Positions 7,329 to 14,740 of a stretch of 14,756 bases of DNA are shown here, in pieces (positions within the stretch are counted from its first letter, which is position 1; each line of letters begins with the position of its first letter). The DNA comes from an uncultured Alistipes sp. (GTDB lineage: Bacteria > Bacteroidota > Bacteroidia > Bacteroidales > Rikenellaceae). The translations under genes and the position numbers were made by a program. The notes beneath the pieces were generated by a model. That model saw nothing but the letters and a program-made list of their open reading frames with translations. It did no database searches and was not told the DNA's origin. The DNA lies in NCBI GenBank assembly GCA_910586375.1, contig CAJUIE010000031.1, positions 1 through 14,756 of the forward strand, given 5' to 3'.

Positions 7329-7366
7329 CCAACCCGGGAAACGGAGGAAACCGTTTCCCGGGTTGG
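7329..7366 (+). terminator. Perfect 16-bp inverted repeat (second terminator or leader hairpin)
   Basis: CCAACCCGGGAAACGG (7329-7344) and its exact complement (7351-7366) enclose an AGGAAA loop; GTATTTTCATTTTC follows, a broken T run. It is a second stop for proS transcripts or a leader hairpin 38 bases before the cation transporter start. Confidence 0.65.
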
Positions 7367-7404
7367 GTATTTTCATTTTCAGAAAATCTCACATCATTTC
7401 GACC

Positions 7405-8304
7405 ATGCACAACAAGGCGGATAACCGTAAGCGCAGCATCTATCGCGTGACTTTTGCAGGTTTCATTGTCAATCTTGTGCTGTCGCTGCTGAAACTCGCT
7501 GCCGGAATCGTCGGGCGAAGCGGGGCGATGGTGGCCGATGCCGTCCATTCGTTCTCCGACCTGGCGACCGACGTGGTGGTGATCGCCTTTGCGCGGATCT
7601 CTGCCAAACCCCGGGACGAGGGCCACGACTATGGACATGGTAAGTACGAGACCTTAGCCGCAATCCTTATTGGCCTTGCATTGGGAGCCGTCGGGGCCGG
7701 TATTCTGGCCAACGGCGTGCAGAATATCCGCTTGGTAATCGCGGGCGGAGAGTTGCCGCGCCCGGGGAGCGTGGCCCTTGCGGCGGCTGTGGTGTCGATC
7801 AGCGTCAAGGAAATTCTTTACCGCTATACGATCCGGGCAGGGCGTGCGGTCAACAGCCCGAGTCTGGTAGCCAACGCCTGGCACCACCGCAGCGATGCCC
7901 TCTCGTCAACCGGTGCACTTATCGGTATTGCCTGCGCCTATTTCCTGGGGCCAGGCTGGCGCATCGCAGACCCAATTGCGGCGCTCGTCGTAGCGGTGTT
8001 CATCTTCAAGGTCTCCTTCGATCTGGTCCGTACAGGGCTGGACGAACTGCTGGAACGCTCGCTTCCGACCGACGTGGAAACGGAGATTCTGCATATTGTC
8101 ACGGTCGATCCCGCCGTATGCGAACCGCACAACCTGCGCACCCGCCGCATCGGTGCCTCAATTGCAGTCGAAGTCCATGTCCGGGTGGCAGGAACGATGA
8201 CCGTGGCCCATTCCCACCTCCTGACGGTCGATATTGAGCGTCGCCTGCGCGACCGCTTTGGCGAGGGGACGATGATCGCTATTCATGTCGAACCGCTGAA
8301 GTGA
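7405..8304 (+). CDS. Cation diffusion facilitator family metal transporter
   Basis: This inner-membrane antiporter is expected to export divalent metal ions (Zn, Fe, Mn or similar) in exchange for protons. The 299-residue protein has the cation_efflux membrane domain (about 12-205). The transport-site motifs are His48-x3-Asp52 (HSFSD) in the second helix and His160-x3-Asp164 (HHRSD) in the fifth, with the signature DYGHGKYE (75-82) after the second helix. A cytoplasmic C-terminal domain follows (about 210-299), with scattered His and Glu. The metal cannot be fixed from sequence alone. The start at 7405 (MHNKADNRKR) is chosen because the upstream in-frame ATG at 7321 would translate through the hairpin at 7329-7366. 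No promoter or terminator of its own was convincingly found; the 292 bases between its stop and the sigma gene hold only the sigma promoter and leader. Confidence 0.92.
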   Translation: MHNKADNRKRSIYRVTFAGFIVNLVLSLLKLAAGIVGRSGAMVADAVHSFSDLATDVVVIAFARISAKPRDEGHDYGHGKYETLAAILIGLALGAVGAGILANGVQNIRLVIAGGELPRPGSVALAAAVVSISVKEILYRYTIRAGRAVNSPSLVANAWHHRSDALSSTGALIGIACAYFLGPGWRIADPIAALVVAVFIFKVSFDLVRTGLDELLERSLPTDVETEILHIVTVDPAVCEPHNLRTRRIGASIAVEVHVRVAGTMTVAHSHLLTVDIERRLRDRFGEGTMIAIHVEPLK

Positions 8305-8447
8305 GGCGAAATTGTTGCCCGTTCAGTATCCGCACAGGTGTTAAACTTCAAATCGCAAAGAGAATCGGGCGGCTTCAGACCGCATCGATCCGGCATGGTA
8401 ATTGCACAATCCGGCCGAGGAAATAAGCCCGGACGGAGTAGAAGCGA

Positions 8448-8479
8448 TTTGGTTTTTTCGGAAAAAGTCTTTATCTTGC
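8448..8479 (+). promoter_or_regulatory. Promoter of the sigma factor gene
   Basis: TTTG at 8448-8451, a 20-base spacer, then TATCTTGC at 8472-8479 (one fixed position differs from TAnnTTTG). It gives a leader of about 110 bases before the start at 8597. Confidence 0.55.
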
Positions 8480-8585
8480 CGACGCAGGGCTGCTCCTGAC
8501 TTCAGGACTCCGCAGCCACGGCACAGATTGCGAACACAAAAACGGGACTGCCTATCGGGAAAAATTCTACTCTTTGCAACCAATC

Positions 8586-8590
8586 AGGAG
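8586..8590 (+). promoter_or_regulatory. Shine-Dalgarno site of the sigma factor gene
   Basis: AGGAG lies six bases before the ATG at 8597. No other protein gene here has such a site, in line with the general lack of Shine-Dalgarno sequences in Bacteroidetes. It fixes the start. Confidence 0.6.
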
Positions 8591-8596
8591 AAGAGT

Positions 8597-9181
8597 ATGA
8601 ACGTGCCAGTACAGAGCGACCAGGTATTGCTCGACCGCTACCTTTCGGGCGACCGGAATGCCATATCCCGACTTATCGAACGCCACAGCCGCCGCGTGCG
8701 CGATTATATCCGCATGATGGTCAAGGACGGCGACGTGGCCGAAGACATCTTCCAGGAGACTTTCATCAAAGCCGTACGGGTAATCGACGAAAGACGTTAT
8801 GCCGACAGCGGCAAATTCCTTTCGTGGGTACTGCGTATCGCCCACAATCAGGTAATCGACTACTTTCGGGCACAGCGTCAGAACAAGACAGTGACCGAAG
8901 CCGAGGCGGGCTACGACGTGTTGGGCACGTTGCGTTTCGCGGAAAAAACCGTTGAAGATGACTTGGTGCGCACCCAGATCGAGCGCGACGTAAGAGCTCT
9001 GATCGAACTGCTGCCTGAGGAACAACGCGAAGTAGTGATGATGCGTTATTTTTCAGGACTGAGTTTCAAGGAGATAGCTGAAAACACCGATGTAAGCATC
9101 AATACTGCCCTGGGACGTATGCGCTATGCACTGATCAACCTGCGGCGAATGATCAAGGAAAAAAATATGGTTTTGTGTTAA
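8597..9181 (+). CDS. ECF-type RNA polymerase sigma-70 family factor
   Basis: The protein is a small alternative sigma factor that directs RNA polymerase to a promoter set. In the 194 residues, region 2 (about 15-92) includes DVAEDIFQETFIKA, for core binding and -10 opening, and SWVLRIAHNQVIDYFR. Region 4 (about 130-186) has LPEEQREVVMMRYFSGLSFKEIAE and the recognition helix VSINTALGRMRYAL. Regions 1.1 and 3 are absent, as usual for ECF factors. The sequence resembles a widely conserved stand-alone Bacteroidales sigma factor. No FecR-like or other recognisable anti-sigma gene is adjacent; instead a very acidic small protein follows 64 bases later. The start is fixed by AGGAG. The surface operon from 9618 lies beyond a terminator and could be a target, but that is only suggested by position. 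Confidence 0.94.
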   Translation: MNVPVQSDQVLLDRYLSGDRNAISRLIERHSRRVRDYIRMMVKDGDVAEDIFQETFIKAVRVIDERRYADSGKFLSWVLRIAHNQVIDYFRAQRQNKTVTEAEAGYDVLGTLRFAEKTVEDDLVRTQIERDVRALIELLPEEQREVVMMRYFSGLSFKEIAENTDVSINTALGRMRYALINLRRMIKEKNMVLC

Positions 9182-9245
9182 GCAAACACAATATTCTGCA
9201 CGGGCTTTGCGTTATGAGAGTAACAAACCGATAAAACGCTTGCCT

Positions 9246-9395
9246 ATGGAGGAAGTCGACACAAACGAAGTTTCGAACAACGGCATCTCCGAAGATGAAA
9301 ATCTGATGATGGGCGAAGTGATCCGGGACGATGCGGACCTGTATTACCTCCATCACTACTTATCGGAAGTTTTTCGGAACGGGGATAATTTTTAA
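9246..9395 (+). CDS. Small very acidic protein downstream of the sigma factor
   Basis: I recognise no family. The 49-residue product starts MEEVDTNEVSNNG and has 13 Asp/Glu against 2 Arg and no Lys, with a short aromatic segment (DLYYLHHYLSEVF) near the C-terminus that could be a helix. There is no signal peptide or membrane segment. It lies 64 bases after the sigma factor stop and before a terminator, so it is probably in the same transcript. The ATG at 9246 is the only in-frame ATG; a TTG at 9207 would add 13 residues. A role in controlling the sigma factor is possible but unsupported beyond position and charge. Confidence 0.6.
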   Translation: MEEVDTNEVSNNGISEDENLMMGEVIRDDADLYYLHHYLSEVFRNGDNF

Positions 9396-9413
9396 GGGTT
9401 AATTTTTGATGGG

Positions 9414-9446
9414 GAAGGGCGCCTTTCAGGGCGCCCTTCGTTTGTA
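9414..9446 (+). terminator. Terminator after the sigma factor unit
   Basis: A perfect 10-bp GC-rich stem, GAAGGGCGCC (9414-9423) and its complement (9430-9439), with loop TTTCAG and a short T-rich tail GTTTGT. It separates the sigma/acidic protein unit from the surface operon. Confidence 0.8.
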
Positions 9447-9617
9447 TAGTATCCCGGAATAAACTTTTGAGACAACATGTATAATATATGATACTTATTT
9501 TTCGCTCTTTTGTAACCAATTTCGCGGCGTTAATCGTGCGGGAACCGTTTCGGGTTCCGGTTGTGCGATCGGGCATTTCGCCCGGTCCGGTTTTATATCG
9601 GCCTGCACGAACGGAAA

Positions 9618-10205
9618 ATGACGGTCATGAACAAGAGAGTTATCCTGTCACTGCTGCTCGGGTGCTGCTGGGTGCCTCTTCAGGCACAGCAGTTCGCCCT
9701 GAAGAGCAATGCGCTCTATTGGAGCTGGGGTACTGCAAATCTCGGGGCTGAACTTGCCCTGAGCCGTCGTTCCACATTCAGCGTAACGGGCAACTACAAC
9801 CTTCGCCCGTCGGACCGTGATTACTGCATCCAAGCGTGGTTCGTACAGCCCGAATACCGCTACTGGCTCACGGGAAAATACACCCGAGCCTACGTGGGCG
9901 CCAACCTGCTGGCAGGACAATACGATATACGTGGCATCCGGCTGCCATGGATATACAAACGCATGATTAACAGCCGTTATACAGGCTGGGCGATTGCTGC
10001 CGGCGGCAGCTTCGGTTACGCTTTCTACCTGTCACCACACTGGAACATCGAAGTGATGGCCGGTGTCGGTGCGGCCTATGTGAAGTATCGGGGCGAACCG
10101 CTCCACGGGGCGACGGAATCCTCTTCGTGGAGGCGCCGCCGTATACTTCCGGTGCTCACCGAAGTGGGTGTCTCGGCTGTTTACCTGTTCAATTCACGGA
10201 AATAA
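9618..10205 (+). CDS. DUF3575 family outer-membrane-type protein
   Basis: The product is a predicted envelope protein of about 195 residues. An N-terminal signal peptide ends around LQAQ. The mature part starts FALKSNALYWSWGTANLGAELAL, then has FVQPEYRYWLTGKY and YVGANLLAGQYDI, the pattern of Bacteroidales DUF3575 proteins, which resemble small beta-barrels. It ends in alternating hydrophobic strands (LPVLTEVGVSAVYLF). In Bacteroidales these genes usually neighbour DUF3868/OmpA and fimbrillin genes, and here it leads a tight operon with two such partners (9 bases to the next gene). Two ATG codons are possible, 9618 and 9627; the second gives a compact signal peptide (MNKRVILSLLL). No convincing promoter was found in 9447-9617. 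Confidence 0.85.
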   Translation: MTVMNKRVILSLLLGCCWVPLQAQQFALKSNALYWSWGTANLGAELALSRRSTFSVTGNYNLRPSDRDYCIQAWFVQPEYRYWLTGKYTRAYVGANLLAGQYDIRGIRLPWIYKRMINSRYTGWAIAAGGSFGYAFYLSPHWNIEVMAGVGAAYVKYRGEPLHGATESSSWRRRRILPVLTEVGVSAVYLFNSRK

Positions 10206-10214
10206 GCAACACCG

Positions 10215-10709
10215 ATGAAACGATATTTGCTCTTACTCTTCATGCTTCCGGCACTCTGTCCGCTCCAGGCGCAAATCGTGGGCGACATCAGCGTGACGCG
10301 TCGGGAGCTTATCGAACGTGACGGGGAGCTCTGCCTGGGCCTCGACATCGCGGTGAACCGCGACGTCGTCTCCCCAACCGAGAGCTGGACGATCATTCCC
10401 GAGCTCAGCACGATAGACCGCGCTTCGGTCGTGCTCTTTCCTCATGTACTCATCAACGGCCGCTACCAGCAACGCATGTTGGAACGCAGGCGTCGGTTGG
10501 TCGGCAGCTATCTATCGGAGCGTCAGCCTTATATTATCATCCAGCCCGACGGCAAGTCCGACCGTACATTCCATTATGAAATGAAGGTGCCTTTCGAGGA
10601 GTGGATGCTCGACGCAAGCCTCGTGGTGCGTCAGATATGGACTTCGAAAGGCAATCACCGCCGCGTCTTCACGATCGACGTCAACGGCGCTGTAATCCGC
10701 GAACATTAG
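10215..10709 (+). CDS. DUF3868-like exported protein
   Basis: The 164-residue product has a clear signal peptide (MKRYLLLLFMLPALCPLQAQ). The mature part contains LIERDGELCLGLDIAVNRDVV, then WTIIPELSTI, VLINGRYQQRMLERRR and VPFEEWMLDASLVV. This order (beta-rich start, W-x-hydrophobic-x-P, a short G-containing strand, then VPFEEWM-x-A) matches my recollection of the DUF3868 domain, which in other Bacteroidales is the N-terminal half of OmpA-family proteins. Here it stands alone without the OmpA half. It sits 9 bases after the DUF3575 gene and 12 before the large lipoprotein gene, whose N-terminal domain resembles it. Confidence 0.72.
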   Translation: MKRYLLLLFMLPALCPLQAQIVGDISVTRRELIERDGELCLGLDIAVNRDVVSPTESWTIIPELSTIDRASVVLFPHVLINGRYQQRMLERRRRLVGSYLSERQPYIIIQPDGKSDRTFHYEMKVPFEEWMLDASLVVRQIWTSKGNHRRVFTIDVNGAVIREH

Positions 10710-10721
10710 CTTCTCCGCCCG

Positions 10722-13208
10722 ATGAATCGAGATCGACGAATGATCCGGACAATTGCGGTCGGGATTGCCGCGGGGCTCGTGTGCGGATGCAGCGAAGCCC
10801 GCAAGCTCGCCAAGACCCTTCCCGAAGCAACGATCAGCCTGCCCGGCAAAGCAGTCGCGGACGAACCGCCGCAAGCCGATACAGCGCGAGCCCCGCAGAT
10901 CGTCTCCTTCAAAAAACAGGATGGAACAGAGGTTTTCTTCGCTCCGGCAGAACTCGACTCGCTTTCGGGCGAACGGCTCATGTCGGTGGCTATCGACGAA
11001 GTAGTCATATCGGCGGGCAACCGCCGCAACCTCGTGGAGCGCAACGGCAATATCCAGGTCGAATTTATCATCACGGTACCTTCGGTCTTGTTCTCCCGCG
11101 ACTGGGAACTTGCTCTGGAGCCGCAACTCGTCAAGGGAGCGGATACGTTGCCGATGGCCCCTCTGATTTACAGCGGCGACCGCTTCCGCGCAGGGCAGAA
11201 GCGCGAGTATGCCCGCTTTGAGGCTTATCGGAAGAAGATCGTGGACAGTGCCGATTATTTCGAAAAGTTCGGCGACAAACTGGCCTACGATCGCTCTATA
11301 GACGAACTCTCCGATCAGCTCAACGAATATGTGGCCGATTACGAACGCATGGAGCGCATGTCGCCGCGCGATGCTGCACAGGATGCCCGCGTAGGATGGG
11401 TGACCCCTCAAGAGCAGAAGCGCCGCAACCGGGCATTACGGAGGTATACCTACTCCGTCGACCGTAAAATGGCCCGGCGCATCACCTACCGTCCCGACAG
11501 TACCGACCGTTTCGACCATCTGGTCGACTATTTCACGCCACGTTACACCTACTCCCAGACTAAAGCGCTGCCCGGAGGCAAGGTTTATACCCGCGTAAAC
11601 GGTGACTATCCCGATGAAACCGACCGCAGGCGTGCTGCTTATATGGAGTCGTTGGCCAAGTCGCGAAGCTCCCTGCGCCGGCGGGTAAAAACAGCTTCGG
11701 ACAATACCGTGTCAGGGATGGCTTCCGACCGGGAAAGTTTTTCGGGGCTCGAAAATCCGTCGGTGCGGGTTATTCTGCGCGAAGTGGCGGACAGTTCGGT
11801 CCATTCGCGCTACAAAGCACGCAAGGAGCTGTTAGCAAGACAAATAGACATAATTCGCAATCTCGATACGAACCGCCTGAAGCAGAGCGTACTCGACTGG
11901 GACAAAGTGGCTCGCAACCGCCGCCGCGACGAACGATCCGAAGAGGTTTTCGCCCGTCTGGTTCGCAATCCCTATGTCGCCAATCCCCGTCTGGATACAG
12001 TCATCCACCAGACCCAGACCGATGATACAATCCGCTATCATTACGTTGAGCAGATCCCGGCCGATGAAAACACCTCCAAACTTCGGGTTTTCCTCGCGGG
12101 CTCCGTCGGAGCGCGCAGCGGTGAAATTTACCGTCTCCACAAGTCGGATACACTAATTTATAACGTGGCCTCGATGACCACGTTCCTCGATACGATGCCC
12201 CGGTACGTTCAGCGTATCGTGTTGCGCGACGCCGAGGCCAACGCCCGCTTCTTCTTCACTTTCCCCACCGGCAAGTCGACGCTGGAAAACACCCTATCCG
12301 AAAACCGGCGTCAGATCGCCGCCGTGCGTGCGCTGACCCGCGATCTGATGACGGATCCGGTCTACATCATCGAAAACATCACACTGCGGGCCACCTCCTC
12401 ACCCGAGGGTTCGTGGCAGATCAACGACCGTCTGGCTCGCGAGCGTGCCGAGGCGCTGCGTCGTGTACTGGTCTCGGAGTTCAGGGTGCTTTACGACTCT
12501 TTGAGGGTTGCCGCCAGCTTCACGGTCAACGACCAGGGAGAGGTCGTAATGACGGATGCCGTCGACGAACTTCCACACCTGCCGCACTTGTTGCAAACGG
12601 AATACCTGGCCGAAGATTGGCAGACCCTGCGGCGAATGATCGTGGAAGATGGCCTTATAGCCAACAAGCAGGGCGTGCTGAGGATTATCGACGGCGTAAA
12701 AAACCCCGATCTGCGCGAGCGCAAAATCCGCAGCAAGTACCCCGTAGCTTATCGCCGGATGCGCGAAGTCTTCTATCCCCAGATGCGGGCCGTCGATTTC
12801 CGGTTCGAGCTGAAGCGCCGCGGGATGCAGCAGGACACGATCTACACGACCGAGATCGACGAAGAGTACATGTACGCCGTCGAGCTGCTGCGCAAGCGCC
12901 GCTACGAGGAGGCACTGACCATCCTGCGCCCCTACGAAGATCGCAATACAGCTTTGGCCTACATGTCCTTAGGCTATGACGCTGCAGCCTACCGCATCCT
13001 GAAGGCACAACCCAACGCTTCGACAACAGCTGACGTGCAGTATATGCTGGCGATTCTTGCGGCTCGTCTGGGTGACGAGGAACAAGCTGTACGCTATTTC
13101 CTGCGGTCGGTCGAATTGCGCACAAACCTGAAGTTCCGCGGCAACCTGGATCCGGAAATTTCACGACTGATCCGCCGCTATGGCCTCTTCAAGGAGGATT
13201 TCATGTAG
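10722..13208 (+). CDS. Large lipoprotein with split DUF3868-like, OmpA-like and TPR-like regions
   Basis: The 828-residue product has a lipoprotein signal peptide with Cys23 (VCGC); an alternative ATG at 10740 would shorten the Arg-rich N-terminus. Residues about 90-160 (LVERNGNIQVEFIITV, WELALEPQLV) resemble the start of the preceding protein. A charged, mostly helical insertion of about 270 residues (165-433) follows, then residues 434-480 (DTIRYHYVEQIPADENTSKLRVFLAG) resemble the second half of the same domain. Residues 509-600 are OmpA-like: RFFFTFPTGKSTLENTLSENR, then ITLRATSSPEGSWQINDRLARERAEAL; this domain commonly binds peptidoglycan. The end (about 715-815) has TPR-like helices (YAVELLRKRRYEEALTILRPY). 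A role as envelope anchor or assembly factor for a surface structure is inferred from the domains and operon. Confidence 0.8.
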   Translation: MNRDRRMIRTIAVGIAAGLVCGCSEARKLAKTLPEATISLPGKAVADEPPQADTARAPQIVSFKKQDGTEVFFAPAELDSLSGERLMSVAIDEVVISAGNRRNLVERNGNIQVEFIITVPSVLFSRDWELALEPQLVKGADTLPMAPLIYSGDRFRAGQKREYARFEAYRKKIVDSADYFEKFGDKLAYDRSIDELSDQLNEYVADYERMERMSPRDAAQDARVGWVTPQEQKRRNRALRRYTYSVDRKMARRITYRPDSTDRFDHLVDYFTPRYTYSQTKALPGGKVYTRVNGDYPDETDRRRAAYMESLAKSRSSLRRRVKTASDNTVSGMASDRESFSGLENPSVRVILREVADSSVHSRYKARKELLARQIDIIRNLDTNRLKQSVLDWDKVARNRRRDERSEEVFARLVRNPYVANPRLDTVIHQTQTDDTIRYHYVEQIPADENTSKLRVFLAGSVGARSGEIYRLHKSDTLIYNVASMTTFLDTMPRYVQRIVLRDAEANARFFFTFPTGKSTLENTLSENRRQIAAVRALTRDLMTDPVYIIENITLRATSSPEGSWQINDRLARERAEALRRVLVSEFRVLYDSLRVAASFTVNDQGEVVMTDAVDELPHLPHLLQTEYLAEDWQTLRRMIVEDGLIANKQGVLRIIDGVKNPDLRERKIRSKYPVAYRRMREVFYPQMRAVDFRFELKRRGMQQDTIYTTEIDEEYMYAVELLRKRRYEEALTILRPYEDRNTALAYMSLGYDAAAYRILKAQPNASTTADVQYMLAILAARLGDEEQAVRYFLRSVELRTNLKFRGNLDPEISRLIRRYGLFKEDFM

Positions 13209-13222
13209 TGCCGCTCCCGCCC

Positions 13223-13266
13223 GAAACAAGCGAAGGCAGTCCATGTGGACTGCCTTCACTTGTTTC
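13223..13266. terminator. Long hairpin between convergent genes
   Basis: GAAACAAG-C-GAAGGCAGTCC (13223-13242) pairs with GGACTGCCTTC-A-CTTGTTTC (13247-13266) around loop ATGT: 19 base pairs with one mismatch. It begins 14 bases after the lipoprotein stop and ends 16 bases before the HdeD-family gene stop, so it probably serves both strands, although neither side has a clean T run. Confidence 0.75.
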
Positions 13267-13282
13267 TGAAGTCCTACACGAT

Positions 13283-13870
13283 TCAGCAGTCGCCACCCAG
13301 ACAACGGTGCGCCTGATGCAGCTGAAGCGAAAGAGCGAAGGAGGCAATACCGGCCAGCAGCAGAGAGACACCGGCCCAGGCGATGACAGCCACAGTGCCG
13401 AAAACCAGCGGCTGGAAGAGCATCCAGAGCGCGCAGATCAACAGCAAAACACCGCTCAGAATCGTCCAGCCCGACCCGGTAATGCCTATAGTGTTCATGT
13501 CACTGCCGAGACCTATGGCACTGAAAGCACGGAACATAAGCCAGAAACCCACGAAGATGGGCAACGTAGCGGCCGAGAGAGCAACGTTGAAGATCAGGAT
13601 GATGCCGAGGATGATTTCGATAATACCTCCCGCAAGCATCCAGCCACGGCCCGTGACGTAGTGGCGATTGGTGGCCGAGAGAACGACCTCCAGCACACCG
13701 GAGATCAGCATGGCCCAGCCGAAGAGCAGCGACATACCCACGTAACTCTGGGCGGGGTACACAAAGACGAGAATGCCGGCGACAAAGAGCACAACGCCTA
13801 CGATGAGCAGCAACCACCAGTAGCGCACGGCTTTTTTCGAGTTTTCGAGCAAAGAAGCGAAATTTTTCAT
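13283..13870 (-). CDS. HdeD-family (DUF308) membrane protein
   Basis: The 195-residue protein has six predicted transmembrane helices in two repeats of three, about 18-37, 43-64, 75-95, 100-120, 132-152 and 158-182. Glycine-rich patterns such as GVVLFVAGILVFVYPAQS and GWTILSGVLLLICALWMLFQP are typical of the HdeD/DUF308 family; the repeated (L/F)-x-x-P at helix ends is characteristic. In E. coli HdeD is linked to acid resistance at high cell density; in Bacteroidales the function is unknown. Its ATG overlaps by four bases (ATGA) the end of an open frame upstream, suggesting former translational coupling to the broken gene at 13867-14740. Confidence 0.88.
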   Translation of the reverse strand: MKNFASLLENSKKAVRYWWLLLIVGVVLFVAGILVFVYPAQSYVGMSLLFGWAMLISGVLEVVLSATNRHYVTGRGWMLAGGIIEIILGIILIFNVALSAATLPIFVGFWLMFRAFSAIGLGSDMNTIGITGSGWTILSGVLLLICALWMLFQPLVFGTVAVIAWAGVSLLLAGIASFALSLQLHQAHRCLGGDC

Positions 13871-14167
13871 GACGTAAGGTATTTTTCTCGTCGCCCATCC
13901 GGCAATTTGCGTGCCGGAGCAGAAGAGACAAATACGTTAAGCCCGAGAATCCGTGCCCTGAAGTTCTGCACGAATACCCGGTATTCGCTCGGGCTCTGGC
14001 CCGTTCGGCAAAATAGGCCACTCCCGGAATACCAGGCTTGCGAATATCGGCCTCGTAATACTCCCGTAACTGCCGTATGAAAACGATCTTGATTTGGGCC
14101 GCGTTCCTGAGCGCAGCACGCACCACACATTCACTTTGTAGCGCAAGCAGTTTATAGTCAGCAAGAG
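13867..14167 (-). pseudogene. Probable frameshifted 3' part of the upstream gene
   Basis: Below the stop at 14168 protein-like sequence continues in other frames. From about 14200 to 14000 one frame reads FIIEADAGKVTLADYKLLAL, then AALRNAAQIKIVFIRQLREY and GIPGVAYFAER. From about 14010 a second frame reads SEYRVFVQNFRARILGLNVF and ends at a TGA (13869-13867) that overlaps the HdeD-family ATG as ATGA. This suggests one gene of roughly 290 codons broken by two frameshifts, either true decay or sequencing errors. The first shift would fall near ATAATAAATAAATA (14191-14204), a slippage-prone repeat. Judged by eye on composition only. Confidence 0.45.
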
Positions 14168-14740
14168 TTACTTTCCCTGCATCGGCTTCGATAATAAATA
14201 AATAGATTTCAGTTGTCGGTCGAAGTCGAACAACTCGACGTGCCCGGGCGGTTGTCCCGATGCGCGGGCAAGGGCAATCCGGTCGAGCTGCCGGCAAAAG
14301 AGACGATAGAGCACATGCACGCTGTCGGCATCGCAGCATTCCGGGTCGGCCCAGAAGTTCGCATGAACGGCCAGCGCATAGGCGAATACTTTGAGCCGAA
14401 TATTGCTGTTGTCCAGTCGGAAGACGGCTGCCACGTCGTCCAGGCTGGAGATGGGCGTATAACGTTCCTGCCCGAGTTGCGACGTCCAGCTGCGCAGAAA
14501 CACCTGCGGCAGTTTCTCAGCACGTATCCGAAAGGCATTCGCCCTCAGATAGGCCAAACTCGCGGTAACTATTTTTCCTGTATTCGTTTCTGCTGCTATG
14601 TATTTCGGCAGAAAGGCTATCGGAACCGGAACGCCAAGTTTTCTGACATGCGTCAGAAACGGATCGGTCTTGTGGATTCCGCAGTTGTTGTATAGAATCA
14701 GGTCGCAGTGCGCGATGAACAGATTGTAGAGTTGTTCCAT
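14168..14740 (-). CDS. Unrecognised protein, probably truncated by frameshift
   Basis: I recognise no family. The 190-residue reading frame starts MEQLYNLFIAHCDLILYNNC and includes DPFLTHVRKLGVPVPIAFLP, ASLAYLRANAFRIRAEKLPQ and RLFCRQLDRIALARASGQPP; it looks helical and cytoplasmic, with no signal peptide or membrane segment. The frame is open upstream of the ATG to the window edge (TIGNY precedes it), so the true start may lie outside. The C-terminus after SIYLLSKPMQGK ends abruptly while another frame continues with protein-like sequence, so the full protein was probably longer (see 13867-14167). It would precede the HdeD-family gene in the same transcript. Confidence 0.6.
   Translation of the reverse strand: MEQLYNLFIAHCDLILYNNCGIHKTDPFLTHVRKLGVPVPIAFLPKYIAAETNTGKIVTASLAYLRANAFRIRAEKLPQVFLRSWTSQLGQERYTPISSLDDVAAVFRLDNSNIRLKVFAYALAVHANFWADPECCDADSVHVLYRLFCRQLDRIALARASGQPPGHVELFDFDRQLKSIYLLSKPMQGK

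Noticed and set aside
9466..9500. TATAAT-like sequence (GTATAATATATGATAC) as promoter of the surface operon
   Set aside because: Spacing to any -33-like box is wrong and the Bacteroidetes housekeeping sigma does not use TATAAT; TTTG-N17-AACTTTTG nearby (9441-9469) also has a short spacer.
13208..14080. 290-residue plus-strand frame antisense to the HdeD-family gene
   Set aside because: It is extremely polar and runs opposite a clear six-helix membrane protein gene; it is the antisense image of that gene and starts at a GTG overlapping the previous stop.
14213..14695. 160-residue plus-strand frame antisense to the gene at 14168-14740
   Set aside because: No promoter, signal or family features; the minus-strand frame has better protein composition and a plausible coupling to the next gene.
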